Source: an uncultured Streptococcus sp.
GTDB lineage: Bacteria > Bacillota > Bacilli > Lactobacillales > Aerococcaceae
Length of the DNA: 6,944 nucleotides
Direction of reading: 5' to 3'
Assembly (NCBI GenBank): GCA_916050055.1
Contig: CAJZJY010000057.1
Location: 1-6,944, forward strand
Below are positions 1-6,446 of this stretch, piece after piece. Under the pieces are notes generated by a model that was not told where the DNA came from, ran no database searches, and saw nothing but the letters and a program-made list of their open reading frames with translations. Numbering within the stretch: the stretch's first letter is position 1; each line of letters begins with the position of its first letter. A program made the translations under genes and the position numbers.

Positions 1-22
1 TGCCGCTCTCGTGTTGTGTTTT

Positions 23-28
23 TAAACT
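23..28 (+). promoter_or_regulatory. Possible -10 box (TAAACT), weak
   Basis: TAAACT matches the sigma-A -10 consensus TATAAT at four of six positions, including the first two and the last. A transcript starting about seven bases downstream would begin near 35, exactly where the TAGAA helix strand of the leader starts. The matching -35 box would lie at or beyond the left edge of the window and cannot be checked. The operon may equally be read through from an upstream gene. Confidence 0.2.
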
Positions 29-65
29 ATGAAGTAGAAGGTTGCCTCTGCGGAGGAGAATTTCT

Positions 66-110
66 ATGGAGCAGCCCATTCACGAAATGGACGACAGGAG
101 GAATTATTAA
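66..110 (+). CDS. Possible 14-codon upstream ORF (leader peptide)
   Basis: ATG at 66 opens a 14-codon frame, [14 protein letters not shown], ending in TAA at 108-110, two bases before the rpsJ ATG. It has a good Shine-Dalgarno (CGGAGGAG, 51-58) with 9 nt between GGAGG and the ATG. Its two consecutive AGG arginine codons (96-101) are also the core of the rpsJ Shine-Dalgarno, so a ribosome translating it would cover that site. I do not recognise the peptide. A frame this short can occur by chance and the purines may serve RNA structure instead. Translation is unproven. Confidence 0.25.
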   Translation: MEQPIHEMDDRRNY

Positions 111-112
111 TA

Positions 113-424
113 ATGGCTAAACAGCAAAAAATCCGTATTCGCCTTAAGGCATACGACCACAAAGCTCTCGATCAAAGCGCTGCTAAGATCGTAGACACTG
201 CAAAAAGAAATGGCGCTATGGTATCTGGTCCGATTCCATTGCCAACAGAAAAGAATATCTTCACAATTCTTCGTTCTGTACACGTAAACAAAGATTCTCG
301 TGAACAATTCGAAATGCGTACACATAAACGCTTAATCGATATTCTTGAACCAAATTCGAAAACAGTAGATGCTATCACTCGTTTAGATTTACCAGCTGGT
401 GTATCTATTGAAATAAAACTATAA
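113..424 (+). CDS. rpsJ: 30S ribosomal protein S10 (NusE)
   Basis: Protein of the 30S head that also acts with NusB and NusG in transcription antitermination and transcription-translation coupling. The 103-residue length is normal for the family. It opens with the typical [10 protein letters not shown] strand (7-16), carries the conserved [11 protein letters not shown] segment (37-47), and has the rRNA-contacting loop around residues 53-65 ([13 protein letters not shown]) followed by [10 protein letters not shown]. The loop corresponds to the region where tetracycline-class resistance changes are known in other bacteria; nothing abnormal is seen. It is the first gene of the cluster, with GGAGG at 97-101. 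Its stop codon TAA (422-424) forms the start of the rplC ribosome binding site. Confidence 0.98.
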   Translation: MAKQQKIRIRLKAYDHKALDQSAAKIVDTAKRNGAMVSGPIPLPTEKNIFTILRSVHVNKDSREQFEMRTHKRLIDILEPNSKTVDAITRLDLPAGVSIEIKL

Positions 425-430
425 GGAGGT
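422..430 (+). promoter_or_regulatory. rplC Shine-Dalgarno fused to the rpsJ stop codon
   Basis: TAAGGAGGT spans the rpsJ stop (TAA, 422-424) and is a nine-base complement to the 16S rRNA 3' end. GGAGG is 7 nt before the rplC ATG. A ribosome terminating on rpsJ is therefore placed at the next start site, which favours coupled translation. Confidence 0.8.
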
Positions 431-436
431 GCGATA

Positions 437-1078
437 ATGTCTAAAGCTATTTTGGGTAAAAAATTAGGAATGACACAAGTCTTCACAGCTGAAGGCCAAT
501 TAGTTCCTGTAACAGTAGTGGAAACTACCCCAAGCGTTGTAGTGCGCGTTAAGACTGTTGAAACAGACGGCTACGAAGCAGTACAAATTGGTTACGGTTC
601 CATTAAAGAAAAACATTTAACAAAACCTGTAAAAGGTCAGTTCGACAAAGCTGGCGTAGCTCCAGTTAAATATCTTCGCGAAGTTCGCGTTGACAATGCA
701 GCTGACTACACAGTAGGCCAAACTCTGGCAGCTGATATCTTCGCAGAAGGTGAATTAGTGGACGTAGTGGGTACAGGTAAAGGTAAGGGTTTTGCTGGCA
801 CAATTAAACGCCATAACTTCTCCCGTGGTCCTGAAACTCATGGTTCCAAATCTCACCGTGAACCTGGTTCCATCGGTCCTATGATCTCCGGTGGTGGCGG
901 TAAGGTATACAAAGGTAAAAAACTCCCTGGACAAATGGGTGGTTACAGAGTTACCGTACAACGCTTATCCGTTGTGAAAGTTGATGCTGAACGTAACCTT
1001 TTATTGGTTAAAGGTGGTATCCCAGGCGCTAAAGGTAGCTTGGTTATGGTTCGCAACACGGTTAAACCTGTTAAATAA
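437..1078 (+). CDS. rplC: 50S ribosomal protein L3
   Basis: Early-assembly 50S protein that binds 23S rRNA; its central extension reaches the peptidyl transferase centre. At 213 residues it has normal length. It begins with the LGKKLGMTQVF motif (6-16), contains the L3 signature around 108-128 (VDVVGTGKGKGFAGTIKRH) and the segment FSRGPETHGSKSHREPGSIG (128-147), and ends with the conserved VDAERNLLLVKG (182-193). The extension tip reads PMISGGGGK (148-156), which by recalled comparison is about two residues longer and more glycine-rich than in E. coli or B. subtilis. E. coli L3 has a PrmB-methylated glutamine in this region, and no glutamine is present in this tip. The start follows TAAGGAGGT at good spacing. 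Confidence 0.98.
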   Translation: MSKAILGKKLGMTQVFTAEGQLVPVTVVETTPSVVVRVKTVETDGYEAVQIGYGSIKEKHLTKPVKGQFDKAGVAPVKYLREVRVDNAADYTVGQTLAADIFAEGELVDVVGTGKGKGFAGTIKRHNFSRGPETHGSKSHREPGSIGPMISGGGGKVYKGKKLPGQMGGYRVTVQRLSVVKVDAERNLLLVKGGIPGAKGSLVMVRNTVKPVK

Positions 1079-1104
1079 TCATTTGTCGAAAGGAGGATTA
1101 TGTA

Positions 1105-1728
1105 ATGCCTACAGTAGCAACATATAATCAATCCGGCGTTAAAGTCGGTGAAATACAGTTAAACGATGCAGTATTCGGCGTTGAAGTTAACGAAGCCGTA
1201 ATGCATCAAGCCGTAGTTCGTCAATTGTCTAACGAACGTCTCGGCACACATGCAACAAAAACTAGAGGTATGGTTCGTGGCGGTGGCCGCAAACCTTGGA
1301 AACAAAAAGGTACTGGTCGTGCACGTTCCGGTTCCAGCCGTTCCCCAATCTGGATTGGTGGCGGTACTACATTTGGTCCACAACCTCGCAGCTATTACAA
1401 AGCTATGCCTCGTAAGGCTAGACGTTTAGCAGTTAAATCTGCTCTTAGCGATAAAGTGAATAATAGCGAATTATACGTTTTGGAAGAAATCACATTAGCA
1501 GCTCCTAAAACTAAAGAAGTGTTGAACATTATCAATAGCTTCAACGTTGGTGATGCAAAAGTATTGTTCATCACTGAAGGTGATGTAAATGTTGAACGTT
1601 CCGCTCGCAACATTCAAGGTGTTAAAGCTTTGGCTTGCGAAGGTATGAACATTTTCGATCTTCTTCATTACGATAAGCTCTTCATTACTAAAGGCGCTGT
1701 CGCAAAAATCGAGGAGGTACTTGGATAA
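1105..1728 (+). CDS. rplD: 50S ribosomal protein L4
   Basis: Protein with a globular surface domain and an extended loop lining the exit tunnel; in E. coli it is also the repressor of its own S10 operon. At 207 residues the length is normal. The tunnel loop is [20 protein letters not shown] followed by PIW (61-83). Lysine 63, the position altered in some macrolide-resistant E. coli, is present and the loop looks wild type. The C-terminal globular part holds the conserved VLFITEG and [18 protein letters not shown] segments. Start choice: AAAGGAGG at 1089-1096, 8 nt before ATG 1105; another ATG at 1100 is out of frame and too close. Its last codons contain the rplW ribosome binding site. Confidence 0.98.
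   Translation: MPTVATYNQSGVKVGEIQLNDAVFGVEVNEAVMHQAVVRQLSNERLGTHATKTRGMVRGGGRKPWKQKGTGRARSGSSRSPIWIGGGTTFGPQPRSYYKAMPRKARRLAVKSALSDKVNNSELYVLEEITLAAPKTKEVLNIINSFNVGDAKVLFITEGDVNVERSARNIQGVKALACEGMNIFDLLHYDKLFITKGAVAKIEEVLG
1711..1718 (+). promoter_or_regulatory. rplW Shine-Dalgarno inside the end of rplD
   Basis: GAGGAGGT lies within the last codons of rplD (encoding Glu-Glu-Val) and sits 9 nt before the rplW ATG at 1728. It is a strong site even though the two genes overlap at TAATG. Confidence 0.75.
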
Positions 1729-2012
1729 TGCAATTACATGATGTACTAATCCGCCCGGTTATTACCGAAAAATCCACTATGCTTATGGAAGAAGGCAAAT
1801 ACACTTTCCGTGTGCCTTTGACTGCAAATAAAGTGCAAATCCGTCAAGCAGTTGAAAAAATCTTCAATGTAAAAGTAGAAAAAGTAGCTACTATTCGCGT
1901 TTTAGGCAAAACTAAACGCATGGGTCGTACACAAGGTAAACGTAGCGATTACAAAAAAGCTATCGTTACTTTGAAAGCTGGCGAATCCATTGAATTCTTT
2001 GAAGGTGTCTAA
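1728..2012 (+). CDS. rplW: 50S ribosomal protein L23
   Basis: Protein at the polypeptide exit site, the docking point for trigger factor and SRP. At 94 residues it is normal. The N-terminal IRPVITEKS motif (8-16) is intact; Glu14 corresponds by alignment to E. coli Glu18, the trigger-factor contact. The extended basic loop is at about 60-76 ([17 protein letters not shown]), followed by [19 protein letters not shown]. The start codon overlaps the rplD stop by one base (TAATG), so translation is probably coupled, giving matched amounts of the two neighbouring exit-region proteins. Twenty-six bases follow before rplB. Confidence 0.97.
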   Translation: MQLHDVLIRPVITEKSTMLMEEGKYTFRVPLTANKVQIRQAVEKIFNVKVEKVATIRVLGKTKRMGRTQGKRSDYKKAIVTLKAGESIEFFEGV

Positions 2013-2038
2013 GAGTCTAGTTGTAAGGAGGCCCACTA

Positions 2039-2869
2039 ATGGCAATTAAATCATTTAAACCGTACTCCGCTGGTCGCCGGTTTATGACAGTATCCGCCTT
2101 CGACGAAATCACAGCAAGCAAACCGGAAAAATCCTTGCTCGCTAAGGTTTCTCAAAAAGGTGGTCGTAACAATACTGGTAAAATGACAGTTCGTCACCAA
2201 GGTGGCGGTCATAAACGTCAATACCGTATTATTGACTTCAAACGTACTAAAGATAATATTCCAGCTAAAGTAGCAACAATCGAGTATGATCCTAACCGTT
2301 CTTCTCGTATCGCTTTGCTTAACTATGCTGATGGTGAAAAACGCTACATTTTAGCTCCTAACGGCTTAAAAGTTGGTGACGTTGTTTTCTCCGGTCCTGA
2401 ATCCGATATTAAACCTGGTAACTGCTTACCATTGATTAATATCCCTGACGGTACACAAATCCACAATATCGAATTAAAAATCGGTAAAGGTGGCCAAATC
2501 GTTCGTTCCGCTGGTACATCCGCTCAATTGATGGGTAAAGATAATGGCTATGCTATTCTTCGTTTACCATCTGGCGAAATGCGTCGCGTACGTCAAGAAT
2601 GCCGTGCAACAGTTGGTGTTGTAGGTAACGCTGAACACAGTAACCTAGTAATTGGTAAAGCTGGTCGTCATCGTTGGATGGGCGTTCGTCCTGGTAACCG
2701 TGGTGTTGTAATGAACCCTTGTGACCATCCACATGGTGGTGGTGAAGGTAAATCTCCTGTTGGTCGTAAACATCCTGTTACACCTTGGGGCAAACCAGCA
2801 CATGGTGTTAAAACTCGCGACAAGAAAAAAGCTTCTAACAGCTTAATCATTAAACGTCGTACAAAATAG
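2039..2869 (+). CDS. rplB: 50S ribosomal protein L2
   Basis: Large, highly conserved 23S rRNA-binding protein needed for subunit association and for activity of the peptidyl transferase centre. The length, 276 residues, is typical. It has the N-terminal [15 protein letters not shown] block, the [15 protein letters not shown] segment (55-69) at the start of the OB-like domain, the SH3-like domain after it, and the C-terminal [12 protein letters not shown] block (226-237). In that block His230 matches the E. coli histidine 229 region implicated in activity. The basic tail ends [14 protein letters not shown]. Shine-Dalgarno AAGGAGG at 2025-2031 lies 7 nt before the ATG. Nothing is missing. Confidence 0.98.
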   Translation: MAIKSFKPYSAGRRFMTVSAFDEITASKPEKSLLAKVSQKGGRNNTGKMTVRHQGGGHKRQYRIIDFKRTKDNIPAKVATIEYDPNRSSRIALLNYADGEKRYILAPNGLKVGDVVFSGPESDIKPGNCLPLINIPDGTQIHNIELKIGKGGQIVRSAGTSAQLMGKDNGYAILRLPSGEMRRVRQECRATVGVVGNAEHSNLVIGKAGRHRWMGVRPGNRGVVMNPCDHPHGGGEGKSPVGRKHPVTPWGKPAHGVKTRDKKKASNSLIIKRRTK

Positions 2870-2892
2870 GATAAAGGAAAGGAGATAAAATA

Positions 2893-3174
2893 GTGTCCAG
2901 ATCTATTAAAAAAGGCCCTTTCGTAGCAGATCATTTGCTTAAGAAAGTTGATGCTTTAAACGAAACTAACGAAAAGAAAGTTGTAAAAACCTGGTCCCGT
3001 GCCTCTACTATTATCCCAAGTTTTGTAGGCCACACAATTGCTGTGCATGATGGTCGCAAACATGTACCTGTATTCATTACAGAAGATATGGTAGGTCATA
3101 AATTAGGTGAGTTCGCTCCTACACGTACTTATAAAGGTCATGGTAAGGACGAAAAATCTACAGGCAGAAAATAG
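2893..3174 (+). CDS. rpsS: 30S ribosomal protein S19
   Basis: Protein of the 30S head that binds 16S rRNA with S13 near the A-site finger. It is 93 residues, normal length. It starts [19 protein letters not shown] and carries the S19 signature [20 protein letters not shown] with HKLGEF (49-74). The tail [19 protein letters not shown] is basic and flexible. The start is GTG at 2893: GGAG at 2881-2884 is 8 nt upstream, and the family N-terminus SRSIKKGPF follows directly. TAG stop at 3172-3174 overlaps the next ribosome binding site. Confidence 0.97.
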   Translation: MSRSIKKGPFVADHLLKKVDALNETNEKKVVKTWSRASTIIPSFVGHTIAVHDGRKHVPVFITEDMVGHKLGEFAPTRTYKGHGKDEKSTGRK

Positions 3175-3179
3175 GAGGA
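3172..3179 (+). promoter_or_regulatory. rplV Shine-Dalgarno fused to the rpsS stop codon
   Basis: TAGGAGGA overlaps the rpsS TAG stop and lies 9 nt (from GGAGG) before the rplV ATG. Like the rpsJ/rplC junction, this places a terminating ribosome at the next start. Confidence 0.7.
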
Positions 3180-3187
3180 ATTAATAC

Positions 3188-3523
3188 ATGGAAGCAAAAG
3201 CAATCGCTAGACATATCCGAATCGCGCCTCGTAAAATCCGTATCGTAGCTGATTTAGTGCGCGGTAAAAACATCGGCGAAGCATTTGCCATCTTGAAGTT
3301 CACTCCGAAAGTTGGCGCTGATGTAGTAGAAAAAGTTATGCGTTCTGCAATCGCAAACGCTGAACATAATTTCGATATGAATGTTGACAATCTTTACGTA
3401 TCCGAGATCTTCGTTGATCAAGGCCCTACATTAAAACGCATTCATCCTCGTTCCCGTGGTCAAGCTTTCAAAATTTTGAAACGCACTAGCCACGTAACAG
3501 TAGTAGTTAAAGAAAGAGCTTAA
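3188..3523 (+). CDS. rplV: 50S ribosomal protein L22
   Basis: Protein whose globular part sits near the exit and whose long beta-hairpin lines the tunnel beside L4. It is 111 residues, normal length. It begins [19 protein letters not shown], with the core [18 protein letters not shown]. The hairpin [20 protein letters not shown] is at 79-98, followed by [13 protein letters not shown]. Leu82-Lys83-Arg84 occupy the place of the MKR triplet deleted in a known E. coli macrolide-resistant mutant, so there is no resistance-type deletion. The hairpin tip has Gln92 where E. coli has Arg92, a position near the SecM-sensing region. Start at ATG 3188 is supported by TAGGAGGA. Confidence 0.97.
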   Translation: MEAKAIARHIRIAPRKIRIVADLVRGKNIGEAFAILKFTPKVGADVVEKVMRSAIANAEHNFDMNVDNLYVSEIFVDQGPTLKRIHPRSRGQAFKILKRTSHVTVVVKERA

Positions 3524-3539
3524 GAAGGAGGGAAACAGA

Positions 3540-4205
3540 GTGGGTCAAAAAGTTAATCCACACGGTTTGCGTGTCGGTATCGTAAAAGATTGGGACGCAA
3601 AATGGTATGCAGATAAAGATTTCGCTGCTAATCTTCATGAAGACGTAAAAATTCGTAACTTCTTGAAAGAAACCCTTTTCATTGCTGGTATTTCCCGCAT
3701 TGAAATCGAGCGTACAAATAAACGTATTAAATTGACTATCCACACTGCAAAACCAGGTATGGTTATCGGTCGTGGTGGTGCTGGTATCGAAGATATCAAA
3801 AAAGCAATGACTCGTTTCACTGACAAACAAGTGGACGTTAACATCGCAGAAATTAAACAAGCAGACATGGACGCAACTTTAGTTGCTGAAAACATTGCTG
3901 GCCAATTGGAACGCCGTATCGGCTTCCGTCGTGCAATGAAACAAGCTGTAGGTCGTACAATGCGCTTAGGTGCAAAAGGTATTAAAATCATGGTAAGCGG
4001 TCGTCTTGGCGGCGCTGAAATCGCTCGTAGCGAATCCTACCGTGAAGGTTCTATTCCTTTGCATACACTTCGTGCAGACATCGACTACGGTACTGCTGAA
4101 GCTCATACAACTTATGGTTGTATCGGCATTAAAGTATGGATTTACAAAGGTGAAGTTTTGCCAGAAGCAAAACAACCTGCTAAGAAGGAAGAAGGTGGCA
4201 AGTAA
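3540..4205 (+). CDS. rpsC: 30S ribosomal protein S3
   Basis: Protein of the 30S head at the mRNA entry channel. It is 221 residues, normal. The N-terminal block [18 protein letters not shown] is followed by a type-II KH domain with the GRGG loop at 77-80 in [31 protein letters not shown] (122-137) includes Arg130, Arg131 and Lys134, aligning with the E. coli Arg131/Arg132/Lys135 set involved in mRNA unwinding. The C-terminal domain has [20 protein letters not shown] and [20 protein letters not shown]. The acidic/basic tail [11 protein letters not shown] is variable in the family. It uses GTG at 3540, with AAGGAGG (3525-3531) 8 nt before it. The stop overlaps the rplP start by one base. Confidence 0.98.
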   Translation: MGQKVNPHGLRVGIVKDWDAKWYADKDFAANLHEDVKIRNFLKETLFIAGISRIEIERTNKRIKLTIHTAKPGMVIGRGGAGIEDIKKAMTRFTDKQVDVNIAEIKQADMDATLVAENIAGQLERRIGFRRAMKQAVGRTMRLGAKGIKIMVSGRLGGAEIARSESYREGSIPLHTLRADIDYGTAEAHTTYGCIGIKVWIYKGEVLPEAKQPAKKEEGGK

Positions 4206-4642
4206 TGCTTATTCCAAAGCGCGTAAAACATCGTAAGCAATTCCGCGGCCGTATGAAAGGTCGTGCTATGCGCGGTAATACAGTGTCTCATGGTGAGTTC
4301 GGCTTGGTAGCATGCGAACCATCTTGGATCACTAACCGTCAAATCGAAGCTGCCCGTATTGCTATGACTCGTTATATCAAACGTGGTGGTAAAGTATGGA
4401 TTAAAATTTTCCCTGACAAACCAATTACAGCTAAACCAGCTGGTACTCGTATGGGTTCCGGTAAAGGTTCTCCTGAATACTGGGTAGCAGTAGTTAAACC
4501 AGGTCGTGTAATGTTTGAAATGGACGGTGTGCCAGAAGCTACAGCTCGTGAAGCTATGCGTCTTGCAAGCCATAAACTTCCAATCAAATGCAAATTTGTT
4601 GTTAAGGGTAAAGAATTGGGTGGTGACGTAAATGAAGGTTAA
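4205..4642 (+). CDS. rplP: 50S ribosomal protein L16
   Basis: Late-assembling 50S protein that helps position A-site tRNA near the peptidyl transferase centre. It is 145 residues, slightly longer than the E. coli protein at the C-terminus. It starts [19 protein letters not shown], with the conserved [22 protein letters not shown] (30-51), [13 protein letters not shown], and the [14 protein letters not shown] block (82-95). Arg82 aligns with the arginine hydroxylated by YcfD in E. coli. The ATG overlaps the rpsC stop (TAATG). The ribosome binding site is only GAAGGTGG (4191-4198), weaker than elsewhere here, so translation probably relies on coupling to rpsC. Confidence 0.97.
   Translation: MLIPKRVKHRKQFRGRMKGRAMRGNTVSHGEFGLVACEPSWITNRQIEAARIAMTRYIKRGGKVWIKIFPDKPITAKPAGTRMGSGKGSPEYWVAVVKPGRVMFEMDGVPEATAREAMRLASHKLPIKCKFVVKGKELGGDVNEG
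4618..4625 (+). promoter_or_regulatory. Weak rpmC ribosome binding site inside rplP
   Basis: GGGTGGTG, 6 nt before the rpmC ATG, lies in the rplP codons for its C-terminal Gly-Gly-Asp. It departs from the GGAGG core used by most genes here. Together with the 11-nt overlap it suggests that rpmC translation depends on ribosomes finishing rplP. Confidence 0.5.
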
Positions 4643-4835
4643 TGACATTCGCAATATGAGCGCTGCCGAAATGGAACAAAAAGTTTCCGGTCTTAAGGAA
4701 GAGTTATTTAACCTCCGTTTTCAGCTTGCAACAGGTCAATTAGAAAATCCTATGCGCATTCGTGAAGTTAAGAAGACAATCGCTCGTATTAAAACTGTAC
4801 AACGTGAAGTTGAACTTAAATCTGAAAACGCATAA
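4632..4835 (+). CDS. rpmC: 50S ribosomal protein L29
   Basis: Small two-helix protein near the tunnel exit beside L23. It is 67 residues, normal for the family. The first helix includes [22 protein letters not shown] (9-30). The family signature continues through [25 protein letters not shown] (31-55), and the end is a charged tail, [12 protein letters not shown]. The start at ATG 4632 gives the expected N-terminus [10 protein letters not shown] and makes the gene overlap rplP by 11 bases in another frame. No alternative start would avoid the overlap and keep the first helix intact. Confidence 0.95.
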   Translation: MKVNDIRNMSAAEMEQKVSGLKEELFNLRFQLATGQLENPMRIREVKKTIARIKTVQREVELKSENA

Positions 4836-4857
4836 TGACAGATTTGTTAAAGTTTGA

Positions 4858-4865
4858 AAAGGAGG
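4858..4865 (+). promoter_or_regulatory. rpsQ Shine-Dalgarno that fixes the start
   Basis: AAAGGAGG lies 9 nt before GTG 4875. The open frame can be extended to a TTG at 4854, but that would translate the Shine-Dalgarno itself as Lys-Arg-Arg and leave no site upstream. GTG 4875 is therefore the start. Confidence 0.85.
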
Positions 4866-4874
4866 CTTAAAATC

Positions 4875-5135
4875 GTGGCAGAAGAAAGAAACGTACGTAA
4901 AGTCCGCGTAGGTAAAGTTGTAAGCGACAAAATGAATAAAACTGTTGTTGTTGCTGTAGAACGTAAAGTACCTCACGCATTATATAACAAGCCAATGGTT
5001 AGCACAAAACGCTTCAAAGCTCATGATGAAAACAATGAGTGCCAAGTTGGCGATACAGTTAAAATTGTAGAAACTCGTCCACTTTCTAAAGATAAATGTT
5101 GGAGAGTTGTTGAAATTCTTGAAAGACTAAAATAA
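4875..5135 (+). CDS. rpsQ: 30S ribosomal protein S17
   Basis: OB-fold protein of the 30S body and a primary 16S rRNA binder. It is 86 residues from the GTG start, normal for the family. [20 protein letters not shown] opens the fold, [19 protein letters not shown] follows, and the S17 signature is [18 protein letters not shown] (59-76). It is preceded by a 39-nt gap, the longest between genes in this window, which contains the Shine-Dalgarno and no visible terminator. It is the last gene of the S10 group in E. coli; here rplN follows after 24 nt. Confidence 0.96.
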   Translation: MAEERNVRKVRVGKVVSDKMNKTVVVAVERKVPHALYNKPMVSTKRFKAHDENNECQVGDTVKIVETRPLSKDKCWRVVEILERLK

Positions 5136-5159
5136 GAGTGATGTAAGGAGGAATAGACG

Positions 5160-5528
5160 ATGATCCAGCAACAAACAATTTTGAATGTTGCCGACAACAC
5201 TGGTGCAAAACGTATTATGTGCATCCAAGTCATGGGCGGTTCTTATCGCAAATTCGGCAATATCGGTGACGTAATCGTTGCTTCTGTAAAAGATGCATCA
5301 CCCGGTGGCGTTGTCAAGAAAGGCGACGTAGTCAAAGCTGTTATTGTTCGTTCTAAAAAAGGTATCCGCCGTCAAGACGGTTCCTATATCCGTTTCGATG
5401 AAAACGCAGCAGTAGTTATTAAAGATGACAAGACCCCTCGTGGTACTCGTATCTTTGGACCTGTAGCTAGAGAACTTCGTGAAAAAGACTTCATGAAAAT
5501 TGTTTCTTTGGCTCCAGAAGTATTATAA
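5160..5528 (+). CDS. rplN: 50S ribosomal protein L14
   Basis: Intersubunit-face 50S protein that forms bridges to the 30S subunit and is the binding site of the silencing factor RsfS. It is 122 residues, normal. It begins [24 protein letters not shown], has the L14 signature in [20 protein letters not shown] (60-79) and continues [11 protein letters not shown], then [13 protein letters not shown]. Thr96, Arg97 and Lys113 correspond to the E. coli residues known to contact RsfS. First gene of the spc group. AAGGAGG (5145-5151) is 8 nt before the ATG. No separate promoter is evident in the 24-nt gap. Confidence 0.98.
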   Translation: MIQQQTILNVADNTGAKRIMCIQVMGGSYRKFGNIGDVIVASVKDASPGGVVKKGDVVKAVIVRSKKGIRRQDGSYIRFDENAAVVIKDDKTPRGTRIFGPVARELREKDFMKIVSLAPEVL

Positions 5529-5546
5529 GAAGGAGGAACGCAGCAT

Positions 5547-5867
5547 ATGGCTAAACTACAAATCAAAAAAGGCGATACAGTTGTTGTTATCTCCGGTAAA
5601 GATAAAGGTAAGCAAGGTACAGTAATTGCAACTGAACCTAAAAAAGAACGCGTATTTGTTGAAGGCGTTAACACTGTAAAACGTCACACAAAACCTTCTC
5701 AAGCTAACCCACAAGGCGGCATCGTTACTAAAGAAGCTGGTATCCATGTTTCTAACGTAATGGTTGTTGACCCAGAAACTAAAACAGCTACTCGTATCAA
5801 AAAAGTTGAAGGCAAAGACGGTAAATTCGTTCGCGCTACTGTTAAATCTGGTACAGTACTTAAATAA
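5547..5867 (+). CDS. rplX: 50S ribosomal protein L24
   Basis: Assembly-initiator protein binding the 5' end of 23S rRNA, with a loop near the tunnel exit. It is 106 residues, normal. The N-terminal KOW motif is [18 protein letters not shown] (9-26), followed by [18 protein letters not shown] (35-52) and [20 protein letters not shown] (57-76); a basic C-terminal tail ends SGTVLK. AAGGAGG at 5530-5536 is 10 nt before the ATG. Eighteen bases separate it from rplN. Confidence 0.97.
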   Translation: MAKLQIKKGDTVVVISGKDKGKQGTVIATEPKKERVFVEGVNTVKRHTKPSQANPQGGIVTKEAGIHVSNVMVVDPETKTATRIKKVEGKDGKFVRATVKSGTVLK

Positions 5868-5890
5868 TCAGGAAAGGAGGAGCTAAATAA

Positions 5891-6430
5891 ATGTCTCGTT
5901 TATTTGAACAATACAACTCTGAAATTAAAAAGAGTTTGCAAGAAAAATTCCAATACGGCAACGTTATGGAAATCCCTAAATTGGAAAAAATCGTTATCAA
6001 CATCGGCGTTGGTGATGCAGTAGGCAATGCAAAAGCATTGGAAGCAGCAGTTAAAGATTTGACTATCATTGCTGGTCAAAAACCTGTAATCACAAAAGCT
6101 AAAAAATCCATTGCGAACTTTAAAGTTCGTGAAGGCATGGCGTTGGGTACAAAAGTTACTCTTCGTGGCGAACGCATGTATGAATTCCTTGATAGATTGA
6201 TCAATGCGGCATTACCTCGTGTACGTGACTTCCGCGGTATCAGCGCTACTGCATTCGATGGCCGTGGTAACTACGCTTTGGGTCTTAAAGAACAGCTCAT
6301 CTTCCCTGAAATCGAATATGATCAGGTAGAACGTGTTACAGGTATGGATATCATTATCGTAACAAGTGCTAATACAGATGAAGAAGCTCGTGAATTGTTG
6401 ACTCAATTCGGTATGCCTTTTGAAAAATAA
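5891..6430 (+). CDS. rplE: 50S ribosomal protein L5
   Basis: 5S rRNA-binding protein of the central protuberance; its P-loop touches P-site tRNA and it bridges to S13. It is 179 residues, normal. The [11 protein letters not shown] signature is at 31-41, the tRNA-contact loop region [20 protein letters not shown] at 62-81, and the conserved [20 protein letters not shown] (91-110) is followed by VRDFRG. The C-terminal part has [16 protein letters not shown] and an acidic helix ending FGMPFEK. AAAGGAGG at 5873-5880 is 10 nt before the ATG. It ends in TAA directly followed by TAG, which starts the rpsN ribosome binding site. Confidence 0.98.
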   Translation: MSRLFEQYNSEIKKSLQEKFQYGNVMEIPKLEKIVINIGVGDAVGNAKALEAAVKDLTIIAGQKPVITKAKKSIANFKVREGMALGTKVTLRGERMYEFLDRLINAALPRVRDFRGISATAFDGRGNYALGLKEQLIFPEIEYDQVERVTGMDIIIVTSANTDEEARELLTQFGMPFEK

Positions 6431-6446
6431 TAGGAGGAACATATAG

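Larger units (their letters stand above)
1..112 (+). promoter_or_regulatory. S10 operon leader, possibly structured 5' UTR
   Basis: Non-coding stretch before rpsJ. By eye it can form a 4-bp hairpin CCTC/GAGG (45-48 with 53-56, loop TGCG). An outer helix is possible between 35-39 (TAGAA) and 62-66 (TTCTA), extendable at both ends by G-U pairs. A competing helix pairs 40-45 (GGTTGC) with 71-76 (GCAGCC), and there is a hairpin CCATT/AATGG (76-80 with 86-90). The rpsJ Shine-Dalgarno CAGGAGG is at 95-101, 11 nt before the ATG; its GAGG (98-101) could alternatively pair with CCTC 45-48. S10 operons are autoregulated by L4 through the leader in gamma-proteobacteria, but I see no direct match to that element. 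A regulatory role is inference from the pairing pattern only. Confidence 0.45.

Noticed and set aside
29..37. ATG-AAG-TAG mini frame in the leader
   Set aside because: It has no Shine-Dalgarno and two codons only; chance is the simplest explanation.
172..486. 104-residue minus-strand open frame opposite rpsJ and the rplC start
   Set aside because: It runs antisense through two certain genes and their junction, and the protein has no family resemblance.
1285..1353. Possible macrolide-resistance change in the L4 loop
   Set aside because: The loop [17 protein letters not shown] matches the usual wild-type pattern with Lys63 present and no insertion or deletion.
3635..3991. 118-residue minus-strand open frame opposite rpsC (and an overlapping one at 3507-3860)
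   Set aside because: Two different antisense frames are open over the same gene, as expected from strong codon bias; neither shows a domain.
4006..4236. 76-residue plus-strand frame overlapping the rpsC end and rplP start
   Set aside because: It lies out of frame inside rpsC and runs into rplP; the protein is low in recognisable features and the overlapping genes are certain.
4142..4654. 170-residue open frame on the minus strand across the rpsC end and rplP
   Set aside because: It is the reverse of conserved ribosomal protein codons, rich in Thr, Phe, Ser and Cys, with no recognisable domain. It reflects biased codon use in rplP.
4854..4874. N-terminal extension of rpsQ from a TTG
   Set aside because: It would translate the AAAGGAGG ribosome binding site, has no site of its own, and adds residues not typical of S17.
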